Assembly: GCF_003945595.2 (NCBI RefSeq)
Contig: NW_024104129.1
Location: 1,116,001-1,180,000, forward strand
Origin: Pipra filicauda
Taxonomy: Eukaryota > Chordata > Aves > Passeriformes > Pipridae
Direction: 5' to 3'
Length of the DNA: 64,000 nucleotides
Positions within the stretch are counted from its first letter, which is position 1. Each line of letters starts with the position of its first letter. Position numbers and translations under genes: made by a program. Of the stretch, positions 12,810 through 24,889 are shown one piece after another. Under the pieces are notes generated by a model, which was not told the DNA's origin, ran no database searches, and saw only the letters and a list, made by a program, of their open reading frames with translations.

Positions 12810-15800
12810 AAAGTAAAAAAAATTCAGTAACCCAGATCTGTAGATAAGTGATTAAGAAACTTCCATTTACCTTCTGAGTCCAGTATGACTGCCTCAGAAA
12901 ACGGTGCTGCAAGAAAACCCTAGATCTTGGTCAAGTGAAGGCCAAAGGACATCCCATTACCTGAGCTTTATGATTTCATCAAGGTCATATTAGTAAAATT
13001 AGAGCAGAATAATTGGAAATGCTGTGTTGTCAGTGCAGTGCTAGAAGACGGACTTGACTATACATGCTGTGCCTCTAAAGAATGCACTGTAAATTTAGGC
13101 AACTGTATTATAAAAGAAGCACTAAAATTTGCAATGTGCACTTTTCACAGCCGTATTATTACATGAAGAAGTGGAGAGTGGTCTTAATGCACAGAATTCC
13201 TGTAAAGACAAAAAGACTATGTTCCTGATTATTTTGCTGAGAAAATGAAGACTAATACTGAAGCAGTAACAGTAGGACTGATTATAGAGCTAACAAGGAG
13301 TAAAGATAATTATGCACTTTGGAAAACTAGAAAAGCTAAAAGTTCAAGCCCCAGGAAACAGAAGAATAAAAAGTTTATTTTGAGGAAGCATGATGCCCTT
13401 AGAGATCATGATAAGAAACCCTATCACAAAACTCCGTCTTTCAAAGTCTTCATTTCTTTCTAGAAGCTTCATATACTGAATTTCATTTTCTGTTTCCAGT
13501 TCAGTTCCATTAAATTGGTCACCTATACTACACCTATAATATAATAACGAAAGGGAAATATCCCAATTACATCTCCCCAATAGAGAGTTTTTTCTTGACT
13601 TAGATCCCTCATCTATAGGGTTTTATTAAATCCTTGAGATGTACCTGAGCCATATCCCACCCACTTTCAGATAAACAACAGCAGAAGGAGTATATCTGGG
13701 TCTTGACTTACTGTGTAATCATTTTCTTGCTGAAGGTATTATAGTACCAGGAATGTATTTATTCAGCTGTTATAAGAAAACAAGCAGCTGGAAATTAGTT
13801 CCCTTGCTGTCTGCAAGAGAACTGTTGGGAACATGTTTATTACTACTAAAATGTATGTTTATCAGGGCATCTGGACACAATTAATTTTGTCGAGAGTGGG
13901 TATCCTGGAGGCAAGGTAGTCTGAATATCCGAGGACTGTTTTAGGTATCAGATCTTTTATCAATTTTTGTTCAATTTTTTCAACATAATATAAGCTTTTT
14001 TTGCAAGAATTTTTTGAAGCACAGCAAGATACCAAAACCAGATAGTCTGCAAGAAGAATTTTCTTTGATCTGATTTATCTCTAGAGTATTAATATACTTT
14101 AAAAATAAACTGAACTCTGGCTTCATATCCAAGTGATGAACCCATACTGTTCACGAGCCATACTAACAATATTAATAAAATAAACATATATAAATAGTCA
14201 ATATAATCTAAAATATCTTGTTACTTTATTGATGTAAAGTAGAGATGCTTTTTACAAGCAAAGTCTTCAAACTTTTAGTGCTCTGAAAATGGAATTGACC
14301 CCATTTTTCCATAACTAAATAAACACAGGAATGCAATTGCTTTATGTGAGTCCCTATTAACAAAATTCTAAAAATACTTAGAATGCACATCATGGGCACA
14401 GCACATGTGTGCACCTCATGCTTGGTGCAACTGCCTCTGAGAATCTAGGGGTTGGAAGGGGGCTTCCAGTTGCTTTTCCTGGCACCAAGGAGCAGGGAAC
14501 AAAGAAAAGAGAAACACTTTTTTTTTTCCCCCGTAAGAATTAGTATTTGGGAAACAAAGACGCAATGAAAATAAGGGATTATTTTAAATTCAAAGTAGCT
14601 ATAAATCTGTAGATGAGACTATAGTTTAGCAACAAATGAGTTTTGAATCCTTCAAAAACAAGGCTAGGTAGTTTTAAAAAAAAATATTTTGATTTATGGT
14701 AAAGAGTTGGAATTATTTCTTGCACTAGACTTGTTCAGACCTGAGAGACCTCTTGCTGGACAGGCAGTGCCACCAGACACTTGGTACCCTGTCAGCCAGA
14801 CACACGGATGATGAACAGCAAGGAAGGCGAGCTGCAGGAAATGAGGCAGGTTTTGGAACTTCCTGATTTCTGTTGGCCTTTTGTTGATGAACAGAGGAAG
14901 ATTCCCAAGTTCTTTTGGAAAATGCCTGACCAGCGTTAGTTACTGACCTTCCTTCCTCACTTCTGCGGAGGATCCTTATGTTGTCATGGGAACAACACCA
15001 ATGAAGAAATAGAAACTGTTTTTTTCTTGCTGTGATGGCAGCTATTTTGCAAACCAAGCAACTTCAGAATGTTCCTTGTTGTTTGCAGGGACTGCTAACC
15101 TGTAGGACAAACAAAAAAAGGAAAAGAGAAGGGAAGGTAAGGCAAGAGTGGATCCTGTGGGTAAGAATAATTTTCTGAGTGAACAGGTAGGGAGCCCTAA
15201 GGGTAAGACACATTCTGATTTTTGCTCAAATGCTCATCCACATGTCCTTTTTCAGGTGTTTTGCTGCAGACTTTTCCATACCATGAGGCTCAACCTACAG
15301 CTACAGCTGATCTAAAGTCTTCTCTCTCCTTTCTCTCTTTTTCACCACCATTCAGTGCTCTCAAGAAGGTAGTATGATCACAATCCTCTCATGTCCTCGA
15401 GCTGCAGGAGAGCAGCTTTTTTTTAAGGGCGTTGCCTGTTAACTCAGAGGCAGAGGAACTTTGACAGCGTTTGACAAGGTAGAGGCAATACACCTTTTCT
15501 AAAGAAACAGGCAACTTTGAACATGGAATTTTACTTAGAAGGCCATGAATAGTCATGGTGACATACTCTTTCTTATGTGGCAGTACGTGGTGTAACAGGT
15601 GACTCTGCATTCCACATACATGAAAGATGTAATAACCGAAAGTCCATGTTTAATTATTACATTGCGACAGGAAGAAGATTTCAGTCCCAAACTGCCTCCA
15701 CTACCTGAGAGAAGAGTGACTGTGCCTTCTTTGGTACTGGCTTCAAGCAGCACAGCCATGGTTGGACTGAGACAACACCACCAATAGTGTCCTGTGGCTC

Positions 15801-17360
15801 TGTGTTTCAAACTGAATCATCTGAAAGGAGACTTGTGCTCTGAAAACTGGGTAACACAATTTTTTGAAATCAAGTGCTTCTGAAATATCTTAGGAAAATT
15901 TTGAAAAATTCTGATTTTACAATCTTTCTTAGGCTTTAAGTGTTAGCACCATGGGGACTGAGCATGCCCCATAAAACCTTTCAACTTGAGAAGTCATAGG
16001 CAATATAGCCTGGTTATTTTTTAATGACTATGTAATAAGGGGCATTTCGTCACAGCAATATTTTGCATAGCAATGCAAACCCCTGCAAAATTTGTGCCAT
16101 GAGGCAGAAAACCTGAGGTTAGAGACCCAAAACACCACTTCATCTTTTCTATGCAGCACAACAATTGTTCTCATGCTACAGAAGGCCAGGAAACTACTGA
16201 GAAGCTACTGTCTGAGGTTACAGGGTGACATTTCTGGATTATTCACAGTACCACACATTAATATTTTACTCTGGCACCATTTATGAATGGAAAGCTTTAC
16301 TCTTATTAAGGCTGGGTTCTGCAACTGACACATAGAACCTGCTCTGTGTGCCCTTGTTTGCTCCGTGGCTTTGGAAGTGTGTTAGGAGAAGGTAGGAAGA
16401 GTTTCCACTGCATCTACAGACCTTGGCAGAGAAATACAGAGTCATGTCTACTCTCTCCCTCTCCCATTAGAACAACCAGAAAGAAATGAATGCAAGCTGC
16501 TTCTCCATGTTCAGACAGGACAAGGGAGAGGAAAGGAAAAGTAGACAATTATTTAGACTCTCTACAGTCTGCCTAAGTGCAGGGATGTGTGCCCTGGTGT
16601 AGGGATTAGGCATACATTTGTTTCACAAATGGTTATAGCGGTTTTAGGGATTTTTCCTAGAGACTCCTGCCTCTGGCTGTAGGTTGCACTGAATGAACAC
16701 ACTTAAGCTACTTCAGTGTAATGACCATTTACATAAACAGAAGGGTCAAAGGACCTTAGCTGAAGCTAAGTTCAGAGCTTCATACCACACACATGAGGAA
16801 GGTTCATACTTCTTTTCTCCTGCTAGAGTTGATGAGGTATTATTCTCTGGTTGATGGGAAGCAAAGCATCAAACTACTCCAGCCACTTACTTCCATGAGG
16901 ACACATCTAAGCCATAATTGAACAAGACCTGAAATACCCATATGAGACCATAAAAATAATTTTGTGGTCAAGAGAAAAGATGACCTGTGGTTAACTCAGG
17001 AAAGCAGTGCAAGTTGCTTATAGCCTGGGATGAGAAATTCAACCCTATGCAAAAAGTAAGTTAGTAGAGTCTGTAGTCTGATAATGGGTAGTTTCTGTTG
17101 TTTCCAATTTCTTAAATCTTCCTTTTTAAAATGAATAAGAACATAGCAGATTATGGCTTTATCGTGTTTAAAATATACCTGGTATAATTTTGATAAAGTA
17201 TTTATAGTTAGAGGATGGCTATGAATAAAAATATAAATTTTTGATACCTGTTAGATTCAAAACAATTTTATTCCCAAATCCGGGATGGCCAAGCAAAGAA
17301 GAGAATGAGAGGAGAAGGGAGAAAGGGACATAGGGAGAGAGAGATCATAACAAAAGACAG
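12810..17360. other. Unassigned non-coding sequence
   Basis: No gene recognised. Open frames such as those at 13344-13580 (-) and 14725-15057 (-) show no family motif and lack clear exon boundaries. Some 150-300 base patches, such as 14725-15060, are richer in G+C but remain unassigned. A 61-base purine-rich run precedes 17342. Confidence 0.5.
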
Positions 17361-17369
17361 GCCAGAAAA

Positions 17370-17450
17370 ATGGTCAGGACATTTGTCTAGGAGACTGGTA
17401 TTCAATTCTTAATCTTCTGAATAACTCATTAACAACACATTATTAAGTAT
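17370..17450 (+). repeat. Possible MIR-type 5' fragment
   Basis: A phrase reading 'ctaggagactggtattcaat' resembles the MIR 5' region around its pseudo-B box ('ctgggagacctgggttcaat'). Short and diverged; low confidence. Confidence 0.25.
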
Positions 17451-17579
17451 TTTTTAATGATTCTCTCATTGTCTTTACCACAATAGATCTTATATTATTC
17501 TTAAATCTCTGCTAGAAAACCGTTTCTAGTCCTAGTTCTTTTTTTAAGGTAGTTATATCCATTTTGTCTTAAATTAAAA

Positions 17580-17593
17580 CTCCCACTGATTAT
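17580..17593. repeat. Target-site duplication, SINE 3' flank
   Basis: The 14-mer 'ctcccactgattat' is repeated exactly at 17927-17940. The first base may be a chance match, so the certain duplication is 13 bp. It directly abuts the SINE's A tail. A perfect duplication implies a comparatively recent insertion. Confidence 0.9.
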
Positions 17594-17927
17594 TTTTTTT
17601 TTTCATGGCCTGTCTTCGCGAGCGAAGATTTGGGAAAGGTCATTACCCTTCCAACCTGCGCAGTGGATTTTTTAGGTGAGACACAGTGTGCACTGAACTG
17701 AGCCCACCCTTTAATTCTGAGGTTCATCTGCCGGGGCCAAGCAAGCTTGGACAGTGGCAGCGAGGTCCTCAGGACGTAGGTTTGTTTAGAGTGACCTTCT
17801 CTTAGATGGATGGCCTTACAGGGCTGACGAGCTCCATCTGCCCGGAGGAGTTCCCTGACCGGGAATCGAACCCAGGCCGCGGCGGTGAGAGCGCTGCATC
17901 CTAACCACTAGACCACCAGGGGGCCCC
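17594..17927 (-). mobile_element. tRNA-Glu-derived SINE, apparently complete
   Basis: Read on the minus strand, this is a short GGGC-type leader, a 72-base tRNA-Glu-like head (17922-17851), a body of about 247 bases (17850-17604) and a 10-base A tail (17603-17594). The head keeps the anticodon CTC (17887-17889), an A box (17905-17915) and a perfect B box GGTTCGATTCC (17862-17872), so RNA polymerase III could start it. The first acceptor pair is broken (C1-A72) and the anticodon stem has an A-C mismatch, as in a decayed tRNA head. The body is richer in G+C and CpG than the flanks. It ends in a near-palindrome (17613-17628) and shows no CR1-type 3' tail that I can recognise. Perfect 13-14 bp duplications flank it. 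The family name is unknown to me. Confidence 0.9.
17851..17922 (-). other. tRNA-Glu(CTC)-like head of the SINE (not a functional tRNA gene)
   Basis: The 72-base length, the D-arm sequence, the CTCTCAC anticodon loop, the T-arm with GGTTCGATTCC and the discriminator region all follow the vertebrate tRNA-Glu pattern. Its position at the 5' end of an element with duplications and an A tail, an acceptor mismatch at the first pair, and the lack of an immediate T4 terminator after the head make it the promoter head of a retroposon and not a tRNA gene. Confidence 0.88.
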
Positions 17928-17940
17928 TCCCACTGATTAT
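17927..17940. repeat. Target-site duplication, SINE 5' flank
   Basis: Exact second copy of the 14-mer at 17580-17593. In the SINE's orientation the pre-insertion site reads TT/ATAA at the inferred first nick. That resembles the TT/AAAA preference of L1-type endonucleases, though one site proves nothing. Confidence 0.9.
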
Positions 17941-17944
17941 AATG

Positions 17945-20900
17945 CCAAGTATATCCACAAATGTAGGGGAGATATATTTTATTGTACTAAAAAGTTATCT
18001 TGATAGAGCTGACTCTGAAGCTTCATTATAAATACTAATATATGATAGTCTGAAGTTCTTTTAAAGTAAAAAGAAATTAAAAACTCTTTTACTCTTCCAT
18101 GGTAAAGGACACTGAAATAACACAACCCCATGAGATAGTTTTCTTCCACATGCTTCAAAGATAGGGGAAAATTTCACAGAATATCTTTCTTTCTCTAATG
18201 GAGTGGGAATAAACCTCTGTTCTAAAAGCCCTGGAGCCCAGGAATTATAGGACCAAGTATTTCTGAGCAACCCAAAGTATTTCTGATTCAAAAGCTTTCA
18301 GCAATCACATTTGCACTGTACTAAAAGCTGCAGCATGACGACTACCACAGTCCAATTACCATGATGACGCAGGAGGAAAGTCTATTCTAAGCTTCAATGG
18401 CTTTTCATTAGGCCATGTTAAGAGACCTACTCACAAGGCTCAAGTGGCTCAGCTCTTAGGGAGGGACTGGTCCAGAGAAAATGCTTCAGAAGATGGCAAG
18501 TTTTCATCAGAGTTCAAGCAAGTTCAGAGCTTATGAATGACACCTCCAGTATAGGCAGGCAGAGCTATGAAAGGAGGAAGAGGCATCAACAGGTAGGAAA
18601 ATAGTCTCAGTACCACACTGGCTATTTTGTATTTTGTTTTTACCTTTTCTAATTTCCTTGCCTTTATTCTTCACAATTTTTCAAAATTCTTCACAGCTGT
18701 TCAAAAAAACAGCTGTCTGGAAAATTTTCTAAACCAAAAGAACAGAAACATCTAGGAAGGATTAAGGTACGGAGCTCCTTGTGTTCGTTCAGTATAAAGC
18801 AAAGTAAAATTAGGCCCAGCTCTGTAATGTCTGCAATCACAGCAAATTGCACCTGCTGCCAGAAACCATACCAGTAGTTCTGCCTTTTTAATACCCCTCT
18901 TGCTTATCCTCTCAACCAAGAAATAACCACTTATATTTCCTATGGAAAACCATTGCCACTGTATATTGCAGAGTATTGCAGATGCCATCCTGGCTATATA
19001 GATTTTTCCTATACTAAAATAATTTAAATAGAAAATTTTTTTAAATAGTGTGATGTATTTCAAATTTCAAATGTGATTCAGGGTACAAAGTCATTCACAT
19101 TTGAAAGCCATCTCCCCCCACACACCAGAGATAAATGAGTAACACTATATAAGAACATTTTCTCTGAATGCTCATTACAGAGTTAAAGAAAGAATGTTTA
19201 ACTTAGGAAATAGAATTTTTTTTCTGTCTATATCTTAAAAGACAAGGGCATACAATTTAAAGTTATTTTGTAATAAGTAATTCTTAAGAGTCTAAGACAG
19301 CCAAGATGGCCAGTCTCTATTACAATGATTATATTTAATAATTACATATAGTGATTTTACTAGTTTAAAGGACTTTGCAGAAATCAGATCTGTCTCGGCA
19401 CGATATCTCAAAATCTCAACTTAATAATTTTTTTTTAATAAATACTGAATTAAAATTTACTAGAAGGTATTAATAAAGTTACTGATGCTAATTACAAACC
19501 AAAGATAGTAAATGAGTGATATTTAATTTTGAACACTTAATGAATGTCACATCTAACATTGAGTCTTGAATTAGTCTACCATATTACAGAATTGTTGACT
19601 TGGTGCCGTGCACATCTCGAACCCTTTATACTGGGCAGTTGAAACCAAGGCAGGATATTTTTTTATGCTATTTCATTCTGTAGTCAGTTACAAAAAAATG
19701 GGTTTATGTACCTAAGCCATCTTTGGAGAGACTCAATACTTGACTTGGCAACTTGATCTTACTGGACTTGCTCAGAGCAGAGGTTGCAGTGAATGACTTC
19801 TGGAGAACCCTTTAAACGTATATGATTCTGTGAGTTCATTTTTACCTACTTGTAAAAATTCACATTTGTATGTGCCTCTACAATCGAAGGCTAAAACTTT
19901 TTCAGAAGCTGATGCCAGAGGAAGTGAACTTTATTGTCTCCTGTAATGTAGCAGTAACATAATTAAATCAATAATTTTAAGATCTTAGGTGTACAAACAT
20001 TCTGGGAAAATATCCAAGACAAAAGATCTCAGGGTAGTCAATTGTCTGTAGCTCTAGCAGACCTACACCAGCCAGGAGATGAGCCAGACTCCTTACACAG
20101 CAAGGCCTTACCCTTCCCTCTTAGCAGGAAATTGCAGCACTGTCCTTCTTCTCAGTCATTGTCGCAAGTTGACTCATCTGTGTACACCTGTCTGGTTTGA
20201 GAGGTGGAGGTTCTGTTTCAAAACTTAAGAAGTGTCTTCTGGCCTGCAAATAATATCTACACTGACACAGGGGTTATTAGACTTTTACAGAGGTGTTAGG
20301 AGGCTTCAAGATGTCATATTGTAACAGCTACCTCGCACTGGTGTAAATGACCACGCACAGTACTTAGCAGAGGACAACCAAGGTTGCAATGAATTTGCTT
20401 GAAAGTAGTCTGCATTTTTTGATGATTTCTGAATTATGAACTGATGCACAAACATTTCTCTAAGTTATGTTCAAGTGTATATAGTGATACGTAGTTTTGC
20501 TGTTAAGATATAAGTGATACATATAGTGTTAAGAGATTGTATTATTTGCAGCGTCTGAATCACAATTTGTTAATAGGAATATTGCAAATAGAACTATTTG
20601 GAGAGTGTCAAAAGAGCCAAATGTTTGCACACATTCACTTCTTTGACTACAGAGTCTTTTTGAAACTTAATTTCCATTGAAACTGCACATATTAAAATAT
20701 GCCCTTTCAGATAGTATATATGACATTCTGCCTTCAATACCCCTGGGGCAGCCCAACCACATGTACAAAGGAGGATTTAGCTGTATATAATTTAAGTTGC
20801 TCTTTAGAAAAAATACTCAGGTTTTGATATACCAAAATATGCCAAAGAAACAAAGTAAACAAACAAAGCCAAATATAAGCCGAGATTCAACAAAAGTAAT

Positions 20901-23150
20901 TTTGGAATTCTGGGACATCGACAGCTCTCCATCTGTCTGTTGAACAATACAATGTGCTCATGTGACTATTCACCAAAACAAGTTTCAAAAATCATCAAGC
21001 CCTCTGCTCTCTCATTATGCAGGTGGTGTGCAATGCCAAATGCAAAATAATTGATGTGGTTTCAAAGTTCCTTGGATCATGTCAGAACTCATACATTTTA
21101 AAATACATAGGAACTTGCAATCTATATGACAGTCTGTGCAAAAGTCTATTTTTCAATTTAGTCTTTATAATCAGAAACTTTTAAATATTCAGATGGTAGT
21201 TCCGATACTGTTAAGCTATAAATTCTCATTCCTGTACATAACTACTGGAATCTTAGAGAAATAATCATAATACCTTCAAAAATGATCTACAAATTAGTTG
21301 GAAGATAAAGCTTTTTAACACCAGAATTTCAAAGCCATAACAAGCAGGATTTCTGTGTTAACATGAAAGCCACAACTTGCAAGAAAAAGAGTTTGTTAGC
21401 AGTCTTTCAGGGGACAGGTTCCTAATCTGTGTATCTGGTAATTACAGTCTATTTATAGCACATGAAAATTAAAATATTTGTCCAATTAGTCAGTTAAAGA
21501 GGATTAGGAGTGGTTAGGGCTATTAACAGATCCAACTGTTGGGGTCAAATGAAAATGGGGAAGATGTCTGATACCTACTGAGAGGAAATAAAGAGCACAG
21601 CCATTCCCCAATTTATAGCTATCTTTCTCAAGAGGGAGAAGTGTTAGCAAACCAGACAGGAACTTATAAACTGTGCTCCTCTCTGCACTGCCTTGTCAGG
21701 CTACATGTAAAACTGGGGCAGAGAGGGCACCACCTTTGAGACCTGTTATGCTCCATTTGTGGTCCCGCCATTTAATGGAACTACTGAATTAAAACTGATG
21801 AACAGAAATGTTATGTCTAAAGGTAGGCTGAGGGAGAGTGAAGGGAAAGCAGAGTGTAAATGCACAGACCAGATCTGGGGGCAAGAACTTTCTGCTTGTG
21901 AACAGCTCCTCTTGCCTGGTTCTCTGAGATACTAACAAAGATGAAATAAACTGAAAAGTCATAATATATCTTGATTTAACCTTTCCCCGCCTCACTCTTC
22001 ACCCCTTAAAAAACAATAGTAATTTACATTAGAGAAGGCTTACTGCAGGTAAGGAACCACAGAAACTATTTGAAAAAGTCTTATGTGGTAATCAGAAAAT
22101 ACAGGGGAAGAGGATGTTAAAGATATGGCACCACTGGGTAGGAAAGATCAAGGAAGGAAGAAAAGCACTCATGTTGTACTTCAGCAAATCAATGATACAG
22201 ATGACAAGTGTTTTCCTTTTTGCTGACACTAGACTGCAACATTTCATCAGAATCTTGGTTATGCATCTGCAGTTAGATACTGATTTTTATATTGGCCAAG
22301 GCAACATAAAATCCAAGATCTCAGTCCTGATTTTACCAAAGAAGCAAAATTCTCACTAATTAAGATGAAATATGCTCTTTGGCAAGATACAGCTGAGTGT
22401 CTATTACTCTTTCCAGTAAATGTGGAATAACATGCCTTGAAATATTCTGTTTCTAAACTGTTACCCACACACTTATGTAAGAAACCTTAGAGACTGCTCT
22501 TCTCCCCTTGCCAACTACTGCTGTGCTTTCATCTACCTGTTTTAATAAAGACATGTAATTAAGAGTTTTAATTTAGAGTTCTTGTTAATCATCAGATAAG
22601 AACTCTACAGTCTCAGCCTCTTCATCACCACAAGTATTTTGTGAACTCTCAAAATTTACTTAAAAAGCTTAAATCTACCACAGTTGCATTCTTATCGACC
22701 CAGTCTAACTTTCAAGCAACATTTACAATGATGTGTATAGTAATATACCATACTGCTAACTACTGTATTATCTTCTAAAATTGAGACATCTAGGACTTGG
22801 GACAACTTCAGCCTCATATTTATGGAGATTTCTCCCTTAAAGAGAGCAGAAACCATATCCCTATGTGAAGAGGGAATTTTAAAGGGTTCTGGTTTTGCAG
22901 TGTGTGAAAAATTGAAGATCTCCTGAACTGTTCACAGCTGGGAGGAAGAAGGGTTGATCCAGGAGGCTTCCAGGGACGGACTTTGTAAACAACAAGGACT
23001 GAAAACAGATTTCCTCTAGTAGTATTCTGATTATCTCTACCTGGTACATGAATGGATGCTAAAATTTTATGTTATTACTTTCAATTATGGTGAACTTACT
23101 CATTGTGGTGCTTGTGGTATTACAGTTATGGCAAAGTTTTAGCCGATTAA
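17945..23150. other. Unassigned AT-rich non-coding sequence
   Basis: No gene or transposon recognised over about 5.2 kb. Small features only: an inverted pair 'acagctg'/'cagctgt' around 18697-18717, and T/A runs near 19425 and 19680. Composition is uniformly AT-rich, consistent with intron or desert sequence. Confidence 0.55.
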
Positions 23151-23155
23151 CTCCT
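23151..23155. repeat. 5 bp target-site duplication of the solo LTR
   Basis: 'ctcct' here is repeated at 23720-23724, immediately outside the TG...CA ends of the LTR. Five base pairs is the duplication length usual for ERVL-type (class III) elements. Confidence 0.85.
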
Positions 23156-23719
23156 TGTGGTGGGTTCACCTTGGCTGAATGCCAGGTGCCCACCCAGCAG
23201 CTCTATCCCTCCCCTTCCCAGCTGGACAGGGGAGAGAAGTAAGGTGGGAAAAGAAAACAACACAAATCGCGTGTTGCAATAAGGCAGTTTATATTTATGC
23301 AAAAAAAGAAAGCAAAAGCAGCGTGCGCGCGCACGAAGCGGAAACCAGCAGTTAGTCTCTACTTCCCATAAGCAACGATGGTCGGCCACTTCTCTGAGAA
23401 GCAGGGCTCCAGCATGTTGTCAGCAGGCAGCCATCAGAGACAACGAATGCCTCCCGCCCTGCTCCTTGCCTCAGCTTTTATATCTGGGTTGATGTCATAT
23501 GGTCTGGAATATCCCCTTGGTCAGTGTGGGTCAACCGGCCTACTTGCGTCACCTCCCAGGATCTTGCCCTCGACTGAAGAAGGAATGTCACAGTGCTGTG
23601 CTCAGCAGTGGCCAAAACATGGGTGTGTTATCAACACTCCTCTAAGCTACCAATGCAGAGCAAGGGACTGTGAGGGCTTCTATGGGGAAATAAATTCCAG
23701 TTCAGCCAGACTCACCACA
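23156..23719 (-). mobile_element. Solo LTR of an avian ERVL-like endogenous retrovirus
   Basis: This 564 bp unit begins TGTGGTG and ends CACCACA, with imperfect terminal inverted repeats, and is flanked by a perfect 5 bp duplication. The minus strand is sense. A TATAAA box lies at 23477-23482 and ATAAAT/TATAAA-type poly(A) signals near 23288-23300, giving a plausible U3-R-U5 order. The U5 end carries a 'gctgggaaggggaggg' block and a 'gtgggcacctggcattcagc' block shared by related bird LTRs. No internal retroviral sequence is present, so the provirus was lost by LTR-LTR recombination. The open frame on the opposite strand inside it (23378-23746) is an artefact. Class III assignment is from the duplication length and the similarity of the ends. 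Confidence 0.88.
23474..23484 (-). promoter_or_regulatory. TATA box of the LTR
   Basis: Minus-strand GATATAAAAGC. It lies about 180 bases upstream (in sense) of the poly(A)-type signals, a spacing that suits an LTR promoter. Whether it is active is unknown. Confidence 0.6.
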
Positions 23720-23724
23720 CTCCT
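23720..23724. repeat. 5 bp target-site duplication of the solo LTR
   Basis: Second copy of 'ctcct', adjacent to the CA end at 23719. Confidence 0.85.
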
Positions 23725-24885
23725 GCTGAAAGTGACTGAGAACTAACCTGACTCCAAAGGCACAATGGTGAAGCAAGCTTGTATGGTAAAATTGCAGGAA
23801 TGACTGATACACTGATAAAAACTTGAAGGACTTAATAAAAAAAATGATTGTGCCTTTCAAACTTCATAATACATTTCATGTCCAAGCATGAATTCTATCC
23901 CTCTGCAAAGAAAAAAATGTCATGTATCAAAAACAGCAGAGACAAGACATTTGGACTTAGTCTTGAATTAAATTAGTTTTATTCCTCTGTGAATTTAGGG
24001 ACTGCAAATAAGGCAAACAAATGAAGAAAGAAGACCGATGTGGAAGATAGTATGGAGAAAGTGGTTCCCTGGGGAGAATAATAGTCAGGGAAGAGTAGGA
24101 TGTGAACGGGAATCCAGTGATCAAATTATAAAACCTGGGTGTAGAGTGACAGAGGGAAAATAGAAAAGATGGCAGCTAACAAAAGACTAGAAATGGAAAT
24201 GCATTGCATTTCAGACTAAAATGACCATGTTAATTATCTGTTGTAAAGAATGTTGTGACAAATGACTGCAACTTTAATGTTATTTATTCCGTTCCCAGTA
24301 ACTCTGAAACCTTTCACAGACTCAGGTCTCAACTGTGCACTGATCAGCTTAAAATCCCCCTTGGCTGCCAAAGCAGGCTGAACTGCAGGTAGTAGAGGGT
24401 TCCTCCTGCTGCACGTCCTCACCGGGGTTGCTCTCCCTCCTTTCTTCTTGCTCCAGCCCATGGAAGGTGATTTGTAACGTGAAGAGCCCACATTCAAGTG
24501 GGAAGATGAGGCACTCCTCTACTTGTCAGCTTACTGTCTTTCTAGAACAGCCTCAGCTTTATAGCACGGCTGAGCAGCAGCAAAGATAATTGCTAAAATG
24601 GAACTGCCCCTTGGCAAATGGGGAGAAGAAACTAAATATAAATAAAAAATAACTTTTAAAAAGCAATTTTCTTGTCGGAAGGAAAAATACTTGTGTTGGC
24701 TGCCATTCTACCCTGACACAAAGCTGGCCAAAATGATTTTTAAAAAAATATAAATGTCTTCAAAACAATTAAAAAAAATCACAAATTCTTTTCAACAACT
24801 TGATTGTTTTTATACAGGAACAATATGGGTTAGATAATTTTGAAAATTACATTTTATGTGTAAAAAATTTAGTCAAAATTTTCAA
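23725..24885. other. Unassigned non-coding sequence
   Basis: No gene recognised. A slightly G+C-richer patch at about 24340-24480 contains an unrecognised minus-strand open frame. Confidence 0.5.
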
Positions 24886-24889
24886 TCAG

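Noticed and set aside
13344..13580. A possible minus-strand exon with acidic and dibasic residues
   Set aside because: The acceptor is ambiguous, and the nearest AATAAA lies before the stop codon, so it does not work as a terminal exon.
14725..15057. A 110-residue minus-strand protein, serine/arginine-rich
   Set aside because: I could find no family motif, acceptor or donor that would make it an exon.
17851..17922. A functional tRNA-Glu(CTC) gene
   Set aside because: It is the 5' head of a larger unit bounded by an A tail and target-site duplications, its first acceptor pair is broken, and no immediate T-run terminator follows the head.
23378..23746. A 122-residue plus-strand protein
   Set aside because: It lies antisense inside the solo LTR and runs across its boundary into flanking DNA.
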